Part shown: positions 51,376-63,306 of the stretch, piece by piece
Layout: each line of letters opens with the position of its first letter
How positions within the stretch are numbered: position 1 is the first letter of the stretch
NCBI GenBank assembly: GCA_003550325.1
Contig: QKWP01000573.1
Location: 155,026 to 219,025, forward strand
DNA from: Gigaspora rosea
Lineage: Eukaryota; Glomeromycota; Glomeromycetes; Diversisporales; Gigasporaceae
Direction of reading: 5' to 3'
Length of the DNA: 64,000 bases
Translations under genes and position numbers: made by a program
The notes under the pieces: model-generated
The model's database searches: none
Told to the model about the DNA's origin: nothing
What the model saw: the letters and a program-made list of their open reading frames with translations, nothing else

Positions 51376-54208
51376 TAAAAATAATTTAAAAATCATGTGA
51401 GTGGACAAACGGAAAGTGCAAAGTTGCATAGGACACCGAGCTATATATAGATGGGTGACAATTTGCTATTGCTTAATTTTAACTGTTTTTGTGATCTTTT
51501 TTATATTTAGTAATATTAATGCTTATTTTTAACTGTTTTTCTGTAGATCTTTTCTGTTTTTAGAAATATATAACAATTTTTTAAAATTGTTAGCTGTTTA
51601 TAGATTGCTCAGAGTTTTAGTTGTGTTTTTGATATTTTAATATGTGATGCATCAAGAAAGTAACTTTAGTATCATGATACATAGCAACTAAAGATTCTTT
51701 GCTTTGCTCTGGTCAATAAATTTTATTTGCTATTCCTTATAAAAAATTCTAAATTTCTTTAATAAAGACAAAATAGATCTTTTTCAGAAATCAATTTCAT
51801 TAGTGTGTATACTTTTAATATATACTTTTATAGTATATATATTTTTTTGTTTATACAGTTAAACCTCCTTATGTATCCCACTTGGAACTGGCCATAAGCA
51901 TATATTTATAGAGAATGTGCATTTAGAAAAAGCTATACAAGATTTATTATATAATCAAAAGTAAATCATTATTGGTTAATTGCAGATAGTTGCTATATAG
52001 TAAAGTCTTATTTTTTACTATATAAATTGATAATTGTAACTTAAATAAACTTATTTAAAAAGTGTAAATAGCTCTTAAAAAACTTGATATATGGGCTGTT
52101 AACTTGGTCAAGTATAGTGTTTTCACCAACTACATACTAACTATTCTAAACTAGGTGAGTCTTAACTACTCTAGTAGGTTTAGGTTGCAGATAAACTAGT
52201 CTAAGCTCTCATTCTTGCATGTAATTTGTTAAATAGTGTACTCCTTGTAGTAACTTATTAAATTATTAGTAAAAATATGAGCAAAACCTTATCTAAAAAA
52301 AAAAAAAAAAAAAAAAACTTATTTAAAAAATCAAAATATATATAGTTGAAATTTTTATTGAAATTGAAAAAATTTATTATTTAACTTTTAATTTTTATAA
52401 CTATCAAATATATTTTTTAAAAAATTTTAATTTTTTTATTGAACATAAAAATTAAAAATCAAATAATAAAATATTTTCCAATTTTGTAAAAATTTTACTA
52501 TATAATATGCGCGGATTTGTAAAATTAGGGCTCATAACTAGACCCCAAAATTTTTAATGATTTGCAAAAAGTCACATGCTGATTGGGTGTAAATAAAATA
52601 GTACCTCAAATTACATGTCAAATTCGTTGACTTACCTAAAAAAAATTCACCAATGAATACAATTAATAAAAGAATAGAAATTAACCAAGAGTAATAAAAG
52701 TAGCAAGTATTTTTATTATATATATATTTTTATTTAATTAATAAAACAAAATCAGTTTTAAGACATTATCTAATATGTATACGGTATATGTACTTTATTT
52801 CAGGTTTATATATTTAGCTAGAGGTTTAACAAGTTTTGTACTATATATTTAGCATTTGATATTTAGCTTGGGTTTCGTAATATATGTTTAACTTGAATTA
52901 TATATACTTACAGTACATATGCTTTAGCTTGGTCTTATGATTTAGCTTGGGTTTGTAATACAGTTAGAACATAGGAGTTGGGACCGTGCATTTAGAAAGT
53001 TTTTATTTAGTCGATACATTTATACTGTATATATTTAGCTTGGGTTATAGCACATATTTAGCTTGAGTTCCATGTTTTATATTTAATTTAGATATAGTAA
53101 TCATTTTTATAATCAATGCTAATCAATAAACAAATATATTTAATATATTACCAAGTATATATTCATTACTATTTATGATTACCATTTTATTACATCTTTA
53201 TGATATTTGAAATTGTTTATTAATTTGCATTGGGTTTTGTAATTTAATGTGATACATTGCCACCCTATAATATGTGATCCAAGATTATTCCAATATCTAA
53301 AGAAGTAAGCACGATATTTATAAAAGCATCGCATCTTGTGATTCAGTAGTCCAAGTCAGACGAATTTGGTACTATTCGATTTGTCTTAATGAGACGAATT
53401 AAATGGTACCAAATTCATCCGATTTGGACCACTGGACAGCTAACAGTCATAAAAAATGGTTGATCAAAAATGACTAACCGAACCTATTCCTACTTATGAA
53501 GCACATATCTGACTAATATCTAAAGGAATAAGCATAGTGTTCATATAAAGTACATTAGCTAATGTTCCTTCTCCATTCGGTCCATGTTTTAGTATTCAAA
53601 AAAGTCAAATGGACATTTTTGCAAAGTGCTTTTCTTACTACCAAATTCAAAGAAGTTAGCATAGTGCTTATGCAGAGTGCAGCTGCCAATACTCTGGTTC
53701 TAATTCATATAAAAATAAGAAAAAATAAATAAAATAGATAACTTATCTTTAAAAGTTTCAACGATAGCCATTTCATAAAATATTATATACAAAAGACTCA
53801 GATCGTTATTTCACTGATTTTAAAACCTATAGTAAACCCAGGGTTTAGTACAAAGTGCGTTAATATTGTAGCAAGGCAAATTCTAAAGTATTTATACTTG
53901 CATTTGTTTAGGTTTTTATAACCAGAATGACATGCATATACTGTAGTTGCATAAAAGGTTTTTTATTATCAACAAATAAAATTATAGTAAGTGATTTGTA
54001 CATGGGTCTGGATCTGCACACATGACTGGATGTTAACAGTATGTCAACTATTCAACGCACCTAGTATTGTATAACAATCAAATTTAGGTGCATCAAAAAT
54101 TTTGGGGTGATTTACAAATCCATGCATATGTGTATATTTTGATCTTCTAAATATGTTTACTTAAGAATAAAGTATTTTGTTGGCTTGTATAATACATAAA
54201 TTTGACAA
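51376..54208. other. AT-rich repeat DNA, no gene
   Basis: No ORF with coding character. It holds a possible single mariner-like end (TACAGTTAAACCTCCTTATG at 51857), poly(A) near 52297, an imperfect palindrome at 53340-53455 (GTCCAAGTCAGACGAATTTG and its complement) and the repeat array at 52810-53080. Confidence 0.5.
52810..53080. repeat. Irregular array of TATTTAGCTTGGGTT words
   Basis: At least five copies or near copies of ATTTAGCTTGGGTT (about 52815, 52862, 52930, 53033 and 53058), unequally spaced and separated by AT-rich DNA. No coding frame. Likely a degenerate minisatellite or remains of a larger repeat. Confidence 0.55.
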
Positions 54209-54357
54209 GGGCAGTGTCATTAATCATCTGATTATTTTTTATCAGAGGCCTATCCCCTCCCTTTTCCTTAATATATAAATAGTCAGGTTCTTATATATAA
54301 TTTTAACTTTTTTTATCCCCCTCCCCCCCTAAAAAATCACCTGATTTTTGTTACTCC
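54209..54357. mobile_element. Short MITE, about 150 bp, copy 2
   Basis: Close copy of the element at 50943-51095, from GGGCAGTGTCATTAATCATC to CACCTGATTTTTGTTACTCC, with small differences in the C-rich middle. The ends are inverted relatives of each other. Confidence 0.75.
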
Positions 54358-55022
54358 CCCAAACCAACAAAATACCCTACTCTTAAATGAAAATACTATA
54401 TATGTTTGAAAATAAGCTACACTCCTGATTTTTTAAAAATTTTAAAAAATTTATTAGCAGTTGCTATATATAAAAATTCAAATTTTACTAAAAATGCTCT
54501 TAAGGGGAGCGCTATTTATCATCTGATTTTTTTGCTACTAAGAGGCTACCCCTCTTTTCCCACCTGATCATCAAATACTGCAATTTGATTGGCTAAAATT
54601 ATTAAAATTTTTAAAAATTTTTAAAATTTAACATTAAATAACTTTTGAACCAGTGATCTGTTTTGGATAATTTTACTACTAAAATGTTCTCTTAATGAGA
54701 CGATTCCAACGAACCTAAAATCATCAAAATCCAATCACAGAATCCCAAGATCGTTATAGATTAGTCTGCTTTAATTATATTATTTTCATATATATTAAAA
54801 ATTATTATAGCCCAGTGTGAAAATGTAGATACATGAAAACTAAAAGTTATTTTGTTTACATATAAAAGTTTTTTAGTTTAACTATCTATTTATAATTTTT
54901 TTATACCTAATAAAGAAAGACCTAAGCTACATTTTGATATAATTTATTATTATTTTATAATAAGTTTATTTTATAATAAATTTTTTAAAAAATTCTATTT
55001 TTTTTTAAAAAAAAAAAAAAAA

Positions 55023-55888
55023 CCTCCGGGTCAATAGCATAGCAGTTATGCTCCAAGATTGCAAATCGCAAGATTGCTAGTTCAAGTCCGCTTTGCGGCA
55101 ATTTGAATTTAATAGTTAAGAACCTGATTTGGAATACAAGCTGTAATGTGAGGCCCAAGTCTGATCACAAAATACTGCATGAACTTGTGATACTGCTTTC
55201 TGGTTATAGGCAGAACAGTAATACCTAGAGATATTAATGGAGTGCTCCAGGATAGTATGGTGCATACTCTAGCAGAGTATCCCTTAATACCACACCACAC
55301 TGAAGTATAAATCAGAGCATACTCCAAAGTGTAACCTGGAGTATAACCCAGAGTACTATGTGCTAAGCACTATGTAATACTCTGGAGTTTATAGTACCGT
55401 ATTTTTCTGAAAATATGCTACCTTATTTTGGGGAAATATGGTAAAAAATATATATAATAATACTCTAGAGTATAATCCATTTTGTATTAGTAGTATTACT
55501 TTGAAGCAATTACTCTTATTAATAATATCTTAGTAATCCAAAGTGGTATCATGTTTAGACCACACTGGCATGGAGTGGGTTATACTCTACAGTTACTCTA
55601 GAGTACCTTACTTCATTAATATTCCTAGTAATACCAATGGAGAAGAAGGTAGAAAGTTACCAGTCTCCAAGTGAGAGTTGAACGATAAGCCGGTGTATCC
55701 TTAGCCATGGGCAAGTAAAGCTATCAGATTCGTCGTACTAGCCACGGGGAAAGGATATCAGAAACTGAAATATCACAAGAAAAGGGATCTAGGACATTGT
55801 AGAGGTTTAATAGTAATGCTTGACCCCAAGTATTGACTATGGTAAATGTGTAATGTACTGGTATCACAGCCAGGTGTTAATAATATGG
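55023..55888 (+). mobile_element. tRNA-headed SINE, fourth level of the nest
   Basis: Starts CCTCCGGGTCAATAGCATAG with the same tRNA-like head as the SINE at 42650, including TAGCATAGCAGTTATGC and a B-box-like GTTCAAGTCC. Its body differs from the other copy apart from short matches. It ends in an A run at about 55890, and T(8)A(9)-like tracts on both sides may be the target duplication. A hAT-like MITE interrupts it. Confidence 0.7.
55226..55627. mobile_element. 402-bp hAT-like MITE, 8-bp target duplication, innermost level
   Basis: GTAATACC at 55218-55225 and 55628-55635 flanks ends TAGAGATATTAATG and TAGGAATATTAATG (opposite strands). The interior has repeated ACTCTAGAGTA/GAGTATAA-type palindromic words. 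Non-coding. Confidence 0.88.
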
Positions 55889-55975
55889 CAGGAGGGAAAA
55901 AAAATTTTTTTTAAAAAAAATTATTTTCACTACCAATATGCAACTTTATAAGCTTGTACTATGCAACTGCATTGC

Positions 55976-56410
55976 CATATATATGCTAAATATATAGTTA
56001 AAATTTTAACTTAATTGGATCAGTAGTTGTTAAAATATAGATTAAAAACTAATATATTTTACCAAAGTTTTATATATAAGGCCATAAAAAATTAATCAAT
56101 TGGTTTTCATAACCCAGCCAGGTCAAAATTTGGAAACCTCAAAAAAAATTTTTAATATGTTTTAATAACCAGATGGAATTTTAAGAAAAATTTTATATAA
56201 ATTTCATAAAATTTTATATATGAAATTTAAAAAAAAAAGTGGGTCAGTTAAAAAGATACATGTTATGAAAACCAAGTAGTTAAATTTGTATGGTCTAACT
56301 ATATATAGTAATTTTATATATTTATTATTAAATATTTAAAATTTTATATTTTAACAACTACTGATTCAATTAGGCTAAAATTTTAACTATATATTTAGCA
56401 TATATATAAC
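55976..56410. repeat. Inverted repeat with about 65-bp arms
   Basis: TATGCTAAATATATAGTTAA at the left and its complement at about 56390-56410 begin arms that also share GATCAGTAGTTGTTAAAAT-type sequence. It lies inside the mariner-like element at 54810-57377 and is probably another degraded MITE. The rest of 56420-56790 is AT-rich with nothing recognisable. Confidence 0.65.
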
Positions 56411-56795
56411 AATATACTTTTACAATAAAAACTTACAAAATTGTAAATTAGTAACAAAAATATAGTTATTTTTAAAAGGTATTTTTTTGTTTTTTTTAAT
56501 AAAAATACTAAATTTTAAAACCATTATTATACAACAATATGTATAAAAAGATACTAGTAATAAATTTTATATTAATAGATAGCTTAAACTTGGTTTATTT
56601 AGTACATAAAAATTATAAATAGATAATTAAAAATTAAAAAACTTTTATATAGATAAATTAATTATTTAATTTTAATTTATTTATATTTTTGCATTTTACA
56701 AATTGAAAAAATAAGTCATTAATAAAAATTTTTATAAAAATAAAATATTTTAATAAAATTTACATTAAAATAAATCTGCAAACCTGTGTAATAAA

Positions 56796-57012
56796 TAAAT
56801 TTATTGCATGGGTCTTATGTGACAACCTGTGCTTTTTTCATTTACTTATTGGCACGGGATTGTTACGTCAGACACCATGCAATAAAATAGTTATTATATG
56901 GGTGATGAATAACTCGTTACACACACAGGTTCATATTTAAATCCCATGCCTTCAGCACGGAATATGAACCCGTGTGTACTGGGTTATTTACTACAACCCA
57001 TACAATAACTAT
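56796..57012. repeat. Two adjacent palindromes
   Basis: One is at about 56796-56879 (GCATGGGTCTTATGTGAC against its imperfect complement). The other, better one is at about 56888-57012, with arms of about 55 bases (ATAGTTATTATATGGGT, then CACACAGGTTCATATT). Both are probably MITEs; no target sites were defined. Confidence 0.6.
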
Positions 57013-57393
57013 ATAAAGTATTTAAATATTTATATTAAATTTCAAAATTTTTTTTTATTATAAGATATATCATTGGCCGAAGCGTAGCGACGGACCCTTA
57101 ATTTCTATGCAAAGTGATCCAAAAATTACCTTCCTGATGTGCTCCAATTGTAAAAATCTTGACAAATTTTACTTTTTTGATATACTTGCATATATATAAT
57201 GTAAATCTTATCAGAAATGGAATTTGGAAATTTTTTGTCTGTCCGCACGCGTGTCTATATTTGTGCTTTAATGTTGCCAACATATGCATATTAACGCATT
57301 TGTGTAATATGATAAATATCATATGACGAGCTCCAGACATATAATGCTACGCATTAGCCTACATTTTCGCACTGGACTATATTAAAGATATTA

Positions 57394-57920
57394 TAAACTT
57401 TAATATTAAATAACTCTTGAACCAGTGATCTGTTTTGGATGATTTTACTACCAAAATGCTTGTCTCAATGAGACGATTCTAATGAATCTAAAATTGTTAA
57501 ATTCTGATCACCAGATCCAAAGATCGTTAAATTCTGATTACGGGATCCAAAGATCGTTATAGATTTGTATTATTTTTAATAGATTATATTAAAATAATAC
57601 AAATCTATAATGATATCAGGATCCTGTAATCAGAATTTAACAATTCTAGATTCATTAGAATCATCTCATTGAGTGAGCATTTTGATAGTAAAATCATCCA
57701 AAACAAATTACTAGTTCAAGAGTTATTTAATACACGTTACTCTGGTTATATCGACATTTTTGGTTCATTAGTAAAAAAATTCAAAATGTCGATACAGTGA
57801 GTTATACCGACATTTTATATTAAATTTTTGAAAAAAAATGTCGGTATAAAAAGATTTTACTATGTTGTCGTTATATCCAGATGTCGGTATAACCAGAGTA
57901 ACATGTATTAAAGTTTATAA
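57394..57920. repeat. Solo copy of the shared fold-back core, with a MITE near one end
   Basis: TATAAACTTTAATATTAAAT at the left pairs with the right side at about 57906-57920. Arms include GATTTTACTACCAAAATGC and the centre is a TTTAATAGATTATATTAAAA loop. The 173-bp element at 57733 lies inside its right arm. Confidence 0.7.
57733..57905. mobile_element. 173-bp mariner-like MITE, TA target site
   Basis: CACGTTACTCTGGTTATA and its near-perfect complement form the ends, with TA at 57731-57732 and 57906-57907. The interior repeats ATGTCG/CGACAT words. Non-coding. Confidence 0.85.
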
Positions 57921-58411
57921 TATCTTTAATAATAATTTATAATATATACGAAAACAATATAATTAAAGCAGACAAATCTATAACAATCTTGGGATCCTGT
58001 GATTGGATTTTGATTGTTTTAGGCTCGTTGGAATTGTCTTATTGAGACGAACATTTTGGCAGTAAAATCATCCAAAACAGATCACTAGTTCAAAAGTTAT
58101 TTAATGTTAAATTTTAAAAATTTTTAAAAATTTTAATAATTTTAGCCAATTAAAAGTTATCTGCTATTAGGACCTGATAATTTTCTGACTCTCTTCGTAC
58201 CTAAAAATTAGATGATAAATGGCGCTCCCCTAAGTAAACTTGTTCAAAACATTGAAATACACTTACAATAAAAATTTCACATTATTTGAACAACTTTTTA
58301 TTAGTATGTTTTTAATTTTTTTATAAAGTGCAATATTTCGAATAAGCTATCTTACATTTTTTTGTATAATTTTTTAGCCAAAAAAGACAGCTTATTTTCA
58401 AACATATATGG

Positions 58412-61400
58412 TAATTGATTTATATAGTAAAATTTGGACTTTACTATATAGTGACTATTGTTGATTGTAGGGTATATTATTTTCTGATTAAAAACATTTT
58501 TAAGTTTTTTGACCAAAAGAAAGATAGCTTATTTTCAAAGATAGCTTATTTTGAAAAAAATATGGTATTTTTATTGAATAAATATCATATGATGTGCATT
58601 AATAGAGGTTATTTTATTTATATTAGATTAAAAATTTCAGGTTTACTAAATTATACCACTGGTACTCAACACCATAATGATTTTTACTAATTAAATTTTT
58701 TAAATATAGCATAACATAAAGATCAGGTATAACATAAAATTTTGTTGTTTTGATTTTTTTTTAAAAATACCTTTTAACTCAAAATTTTATTTATAAAACT
58801 ACCTTTTTTTTTAAAAAAAAAACCTCTCTTGTGAAATTTTATTTTATACTATGTCTTATCCTAGCCCTAACTATTAATTTTAATTTAACATTTATCAACT
58901 TTAACTTTTATTTTTTTTTGTTTATTTTTAGGATATTGATCTTTACGTTATATCGTATACTAGTATTTAATACCACTGGTTTGATTTATAATTACTGAAA
59001 ATTTAATATATATGCAAAATATAGAGAATGTGCATGTGCATTTAGCAATAGTACAATATTGGGACTGGATATAGAGGTTAATTTATAGAGAATATTCATT
59101 TATAGAAGGTGCATATATAGAAGTTTGACTATACTTAAATTAATAAATTTTTTTAAAAATTATATTGTTTAAGTATAGCAGAAACTCATATCCAATAGAT
59201 TCTGAAAGTAATATTACACAAATTATTTATATGGACTAGTGATGCCACCGAAATTGATTTTGGAAAAAGGCCTATTTCGTCTTCATTAGAGAAAATTAAA
59301 ATTTTTTATAAAGAAGAGCAAATAAAATTTATATAGATATGTTCCTTATAATTTTGTCTATTCAAAAAAAGTATCAAATAATTTCGTCTTTTAAGTAAAA
59401 TAGATCAAAAACAATTTCGTCTTCAAATTTTAATTTCAGGTTTTAGAACCCGAAATGCTTTCGTTCTCATGTATAATATGGACAATTGAAAATCTGATAT
59501 ATGATTGTAGTCTAAAACCCAGCATTTCACAATCCATTTATCTATAATAAGTTAAACTTAAGATACACATGTTAATAAGTAAAATTTCTTCATTTTGAGT
59601 GTCTTTAGCAGCAAATCTTTTTCAATCGTTTTCAATCACTTTCCCCAAAAAGTTTTCATAAAAACAAAGGTAGGGCATTTGGTAATTAGCAGAGTTTATT
59701 AAGTTTCTACTGCATTTAAATTATGAAGCCAAACAATAGATTTATAAATTGTTAAACTGTAAGTGTTATACTAACATAAAATTTTATATATTTTATTAAA
59801 CAGGCTACGCATTATAAATACTTTAACATGATTTATTTTACCGAACTACAACACATATACATATTATATATTCAACTACCTTTAATATGTAGTATAATAA
59901 ATACAATAAGTAGTTTAATTACAGTAGTATAGACTATGTAGTAGTAACATGTTAGATGTAACATGTTTTCAGTAAAATCTAATAGTCGAAAAATATAATA
60001 AAATTATTTTAGTATTAAAAATGCTTTACTTTTATTAATAATAAATTCATTTTTTCACATAATTCGCATATCGAAAGAATTTTAATTAATTTAATTGGTC
60101 AATAATTATGTTTGGATCTGCATCAATTAGCCAATCATACAAATGTTATATCCTGTGATTTTTCATCAAAATATGAGTTTCTGCTATGCTTATTGTTTAA
60201 AAAAAAATTATAAATAGTAACTTATTACTATAGCTATCCTATATAATTAGCCAATTATTTTTTAGATTAGCAAATATAGATAATCTAGTTTGTTTTTTTT
60301 TGTTTTTTATTAATGCAATATTTTTTTTAGTTATTATTTCGAATTATCACTAGAGTTGTTGCTAAAATTGTCCTAGAGTCTTTACTAGGACTATCACTGG
60401 AGCTTTCATTAGTGCTATCATTGGTGCTATAGTTGAAGCCTTATGAAGTTACATTTAGATCATGTAATTTGATAGTTTTTTTTATTAAGTTCTTTCATCA
60501 AGTTTTTTGTTAATTTCTTCTGTAGAGTTAATAGGTGTTTTGTTGGTTTTTGATAAGTTCTTTTAGCAAGTTTGTTACTATTTTTTAGTGAGTTTGTCAT
60601 GTTTTTTAGTGGGTCTTTTAGCAAGTTGGTCATTTTATGGTGTTGTATTTCATCATTTTTAGTAGTTCTTCTGGTAAATTCTTTATTGTTTTTAGTAAAT
60701 TTTTTAGTACTATATAAGCTTTTTATTAAGATTTTTTGTTATTTTTTTTGAGTTTTTTTGGTAAATTTGTTGCTTTTTGGTGGGTTCTTTTGATAAGTTT
60801 GTTGGTTTTGGTATTGGTTCTTTGTTATTTTTTGGATACCATAAGCTTTTTTTATTTTTTAATTGAATTTTATAGTAAGCTTTTCTAGTTAATTCATTAT
60901 TTTTTAGTGGTTTTATCTAGTAGGTTTATTATCTTTTTGTAAATTCTTTTGTATATTTATTGTTTTTTAGCAGTTCTTTCAATTCTGTTTCTCATTTTTT
61001 TTGACATCTTTGTTGCAATAGATAGGCATTTTTTTTTCTATCTTTTATTGTAATAGATGGATAAATTTGATAGTTTTGTTACTTTATTATACAACAATGC
61101 TTATTATACAACAATATAAAATTTTTTTTATATTAATATTATTATTTTACAATTTTTTTTTAAATAATAAACAATAGGTGAATTTAATAGCTTCATTACG
61201 CAATAATATTTATTTGCAATGAGTTTATAAAATTTTTTTTTGTTTTGTGAAGTTTTTTTTTACTTTTTTTTTATATAAGATAATAGGACCTATTCTTAGA
61301 AATGGCCCTATTGTTAGAAATTTTTTATTTTTTGTTACAGCATACTATATAACACAAATTTTTTCAAACAAGTCATGTTAATACAAATATATAAGGTAGA

Positions 61401-61494
61401 ATATATCATGTTGCATAAGATTAACCATTTGTATAACCATAGAACCATATTTACTACTCTAATAACTTTTAAAACAATTACAAAAAACAAATTG
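58412..61494. other. AT-rich repeat DNA, no gene
   Basis: No supported ORF. AAGATAGCTTATTTT words (58535-58560) recall mariner-like ends. A possible single pogo-like end lies near 59137 (GAAGTTTGACTATA on the plus strand), and ATTTCGTCTT recurs at 59276-59420. A T/G-rich minisatellite follows at 60340-61030. Confidence 0.5.
60340..61030. repeat. T/G-rich degenerate minisatellite
   Basis: Words such as TTCTTTTAGCAAGTTTGTT and TTTTTTAGTGGGTTC recur irregularly every 45-60 bases. The first 90 bases repeat GCTATCATTGGTGCTAT-like words. No frame is conserved through the array. Confidence 0.6.
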
Positions 61495-61843
61495 GCTAAT
61501 TTACAAATTTGATAATAAGTTTTGATCTACTAATCCATTTTAGATGATTTTGCTACCAAAATGCTCGTCTCAATGCAACGATTTTAACAAGGCCAAAATT
61601 GTTAAAATCCAATGACAGGATCCCAAGATCATTATGATTTTGTACTATTTTATTAGTAAATTATAATAATTTAAAATTTACTAATAAAATAGTACAAAAT
61701 TGGAATGATCTTGGGATCCTATGATCAGATTTTAACGATTTTGGGCTTGTTAGAATTGTCTCATTGAGACGAACATTTTGGTAGTAAAATCATTTAAAAC
61801 AGATTAGTAGATCAAAACTTATTATCAAATTTTGTAAATTAGC
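61495..61843. mobile_element. 349-bp fold-back element, solo copy of the shared core
   Basis: A near-perfect palindrome: GCTAATTTACAAATTTGATA to its complement, arms of about 160 bases around TTATAATAATTTAA. The arms contain GATCTACTAATCCATTTTAG, CTACCAAAATGCTCGTCTC and CCAAAATTGTTAAAATCCAA, that is, the whole shared core without insertions. It is the cleanest copy in the window. Confidence 0.88.
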
Positions 61844-62420
61844 TTATATAAAATACAAGATAAAGTAATATTAAACAACAAAAACTTTAAACATAAAAAA
61901 TAATATTATAAAAAAAAATTTTAAATTTCTAAATTTTTTTAAAATAGTTATATTAGATTTCTAATAATAGGAGCCAATAGTCAAATTTAACCAAATTTTA
62001 CAAAGTTTTAAGCCTATTAGAAAAAAAAATTTTTTATATATGAATATAATACAATTTATAATTATTAAATAATAAATAGATAATAAATTTTATATATAAA
62101 ATTTTATAAAAATATATTAACATTTAAAAAAAATTTTAGATGTAACAAAAAAAGTTTCTAAAAATAGATACCATTACCTTACACGAAGATTTTTTTTAAA
62201 TATAATAAAACTTAAAAAAAATGTTTTAATAAAAAAAAAGCAGTTTATATAATTACTTTTGATTGGCTGATCACAGGGTTACTATAAAATAATATCCTTA
62301 TATACTTTATTAAACTTATTAAAAATTTGTACTATTTAAGCTAACTTGTATTTTTTTATATAATTTTAATATTATATAAATTTTTTAAAAGCTTTTAAAT
62401 TAAACCAATATAATTTTAAT

Positions 62421-62887
62421 TAGAGTTCCTCAAAGTCAAATTGAATCGAATATTAGGCATATTTGAATTTGATCGAATTGAATAAACCCTTGATTTGAAT
62501 TTGATTTGATCAAATTAAATCAAATTAAATTAAATTAAATTAAATCAAATTTATTTGTAATTTTTAAAAAATTTTAAAATTTTGGTCACTTTTTAAAATT
62601 TTTATTTATACAAAATTTTACTAAGTTAATCAATTTTTTGTATTAAATAAAAATGTTCTTCCAATCAAAATAGCCCCAGTTTTATAAAACAAAAAAGGCA
62701 GTTGTCTTAAAATTTTGCATAAATAGCTATTGTATTTATAGTTTCAATAAAAATTTTCAAATATTTGTTGAATCAAATCAAATATTTTGTAAATTTGAAT
62801 TTGATTTGAAATTTTTTTATTTGAATTTGATTTGAGATCAAATATTTGATCGAATCAAATTGAATCAAATCAAATTGTAGAACCCTA
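62421..62887. mobile_element. 467-bp hAT-like MITE, 8-bp target duplication
   Basis: ATTTTAAT at 62413-62420 and 62888-62895 flanks ends TAGAGTTCC and TAGGGTTCT on opposite strands. Subterminal regions repeat GAATTTGATTTGA/TCAAATTGAATC words and contain an AAATT run near 62515-62550. Non-coding. Confidence 0.85.
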
Positions 62888-63178
62888 ATTTTAATTACAG
62901 ATTCTATAATCCAAATATATCAAGATAGTTGCTATTATATAAGCAAAAATTTTAAAATTTTGTTACTGTATGGTAAAATTCAAATTTAGAATATATTACT
63001 TAAAAAATTAACAACTAAATTATTTCACTAAGTTACTATACCTTTTTAAATTTTTTTAAAATTTATTATTATTTAATATTTCAAAAAATTACTACACATT
63101 ACTAGTAATAATTTTTTATAAAAATTTAGAATTAGAATACAATTATAAAATAAAATAAAAGTTAAATATAAAATTTAA

Positions 63179-63306
63179 ATTTAGTTTGTATAAAGTTTTA
63201 AAAGTTTTGAATTTAGTTTGTATAAAGTTTTAAAAGTTCTGAATTTAGTTTGTATAAAGTTTTAAAAGTTTTGAATTTAGTTTGTATAAAGTTTTAAAAG
63301 TTTTGA
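63179..63306. repeat. 32-bp tandem repeat, four copies
   Basis: Unit starts ATTTAGTTTGTATAAAGTTT; copies begin at 63179, 63211, 63243 and 63275 with one visible base difference. The surrounding DNA (62896-64000) is AT-rich with no gene. Confidence 0.95.

Larger units (their letters stand above)
54810..57377. mobile_element. Mariner-like element, third level of the nest
   Basis: GCCCAGTGTGAAAATGTAG at the left and the complement of the right end (GTCCAGTGCGAAAATGTAG) match at 17 of 19 positions, with TA at 54808-54809 and 57378-57379. No transposase ORF is left. It contains the SINE at 55023 and smaller palindromes. Confidence 0.8.
54504..58230. mobile_element. Harbinger-like fold-back element, second level of the nest
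   Basis: GGGGAGCGCYATTTATCATC starts both ends on opposite strands; TAA flanks at 54501-54503 and 58231-58233. Arms carry the shared core (GATCTGTTTTGGAT, CTACCAAAATG, ACGATTC). The arms are broken by the insertion at 54810. Confidence 0.85.
54396..58411. mobile_element. Outermost mariner-like MITE of a five-level nest
   Basis: Left end CTATATATGTTTGAAAATAA and the complement of the right end (CCATATATGTTTGAAAATAA) agree over about 24 bases, with TA outside both (54394-54395 and 58412-58413). Without inserts it is about 285 bases. Ends are of the same AAAATAAGCTA type as the element at 36352-37804. Confidence 0.85.

Noticed and set aside
51857-59137. A 7.3-kb mariner/pogo element with ends at 51857 and 59137
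   Set aside because: Both sites look like CAGTYAAAC-type ends, but inner sequences are not inverted copies of each other, so they are more likely single ends of different elements.
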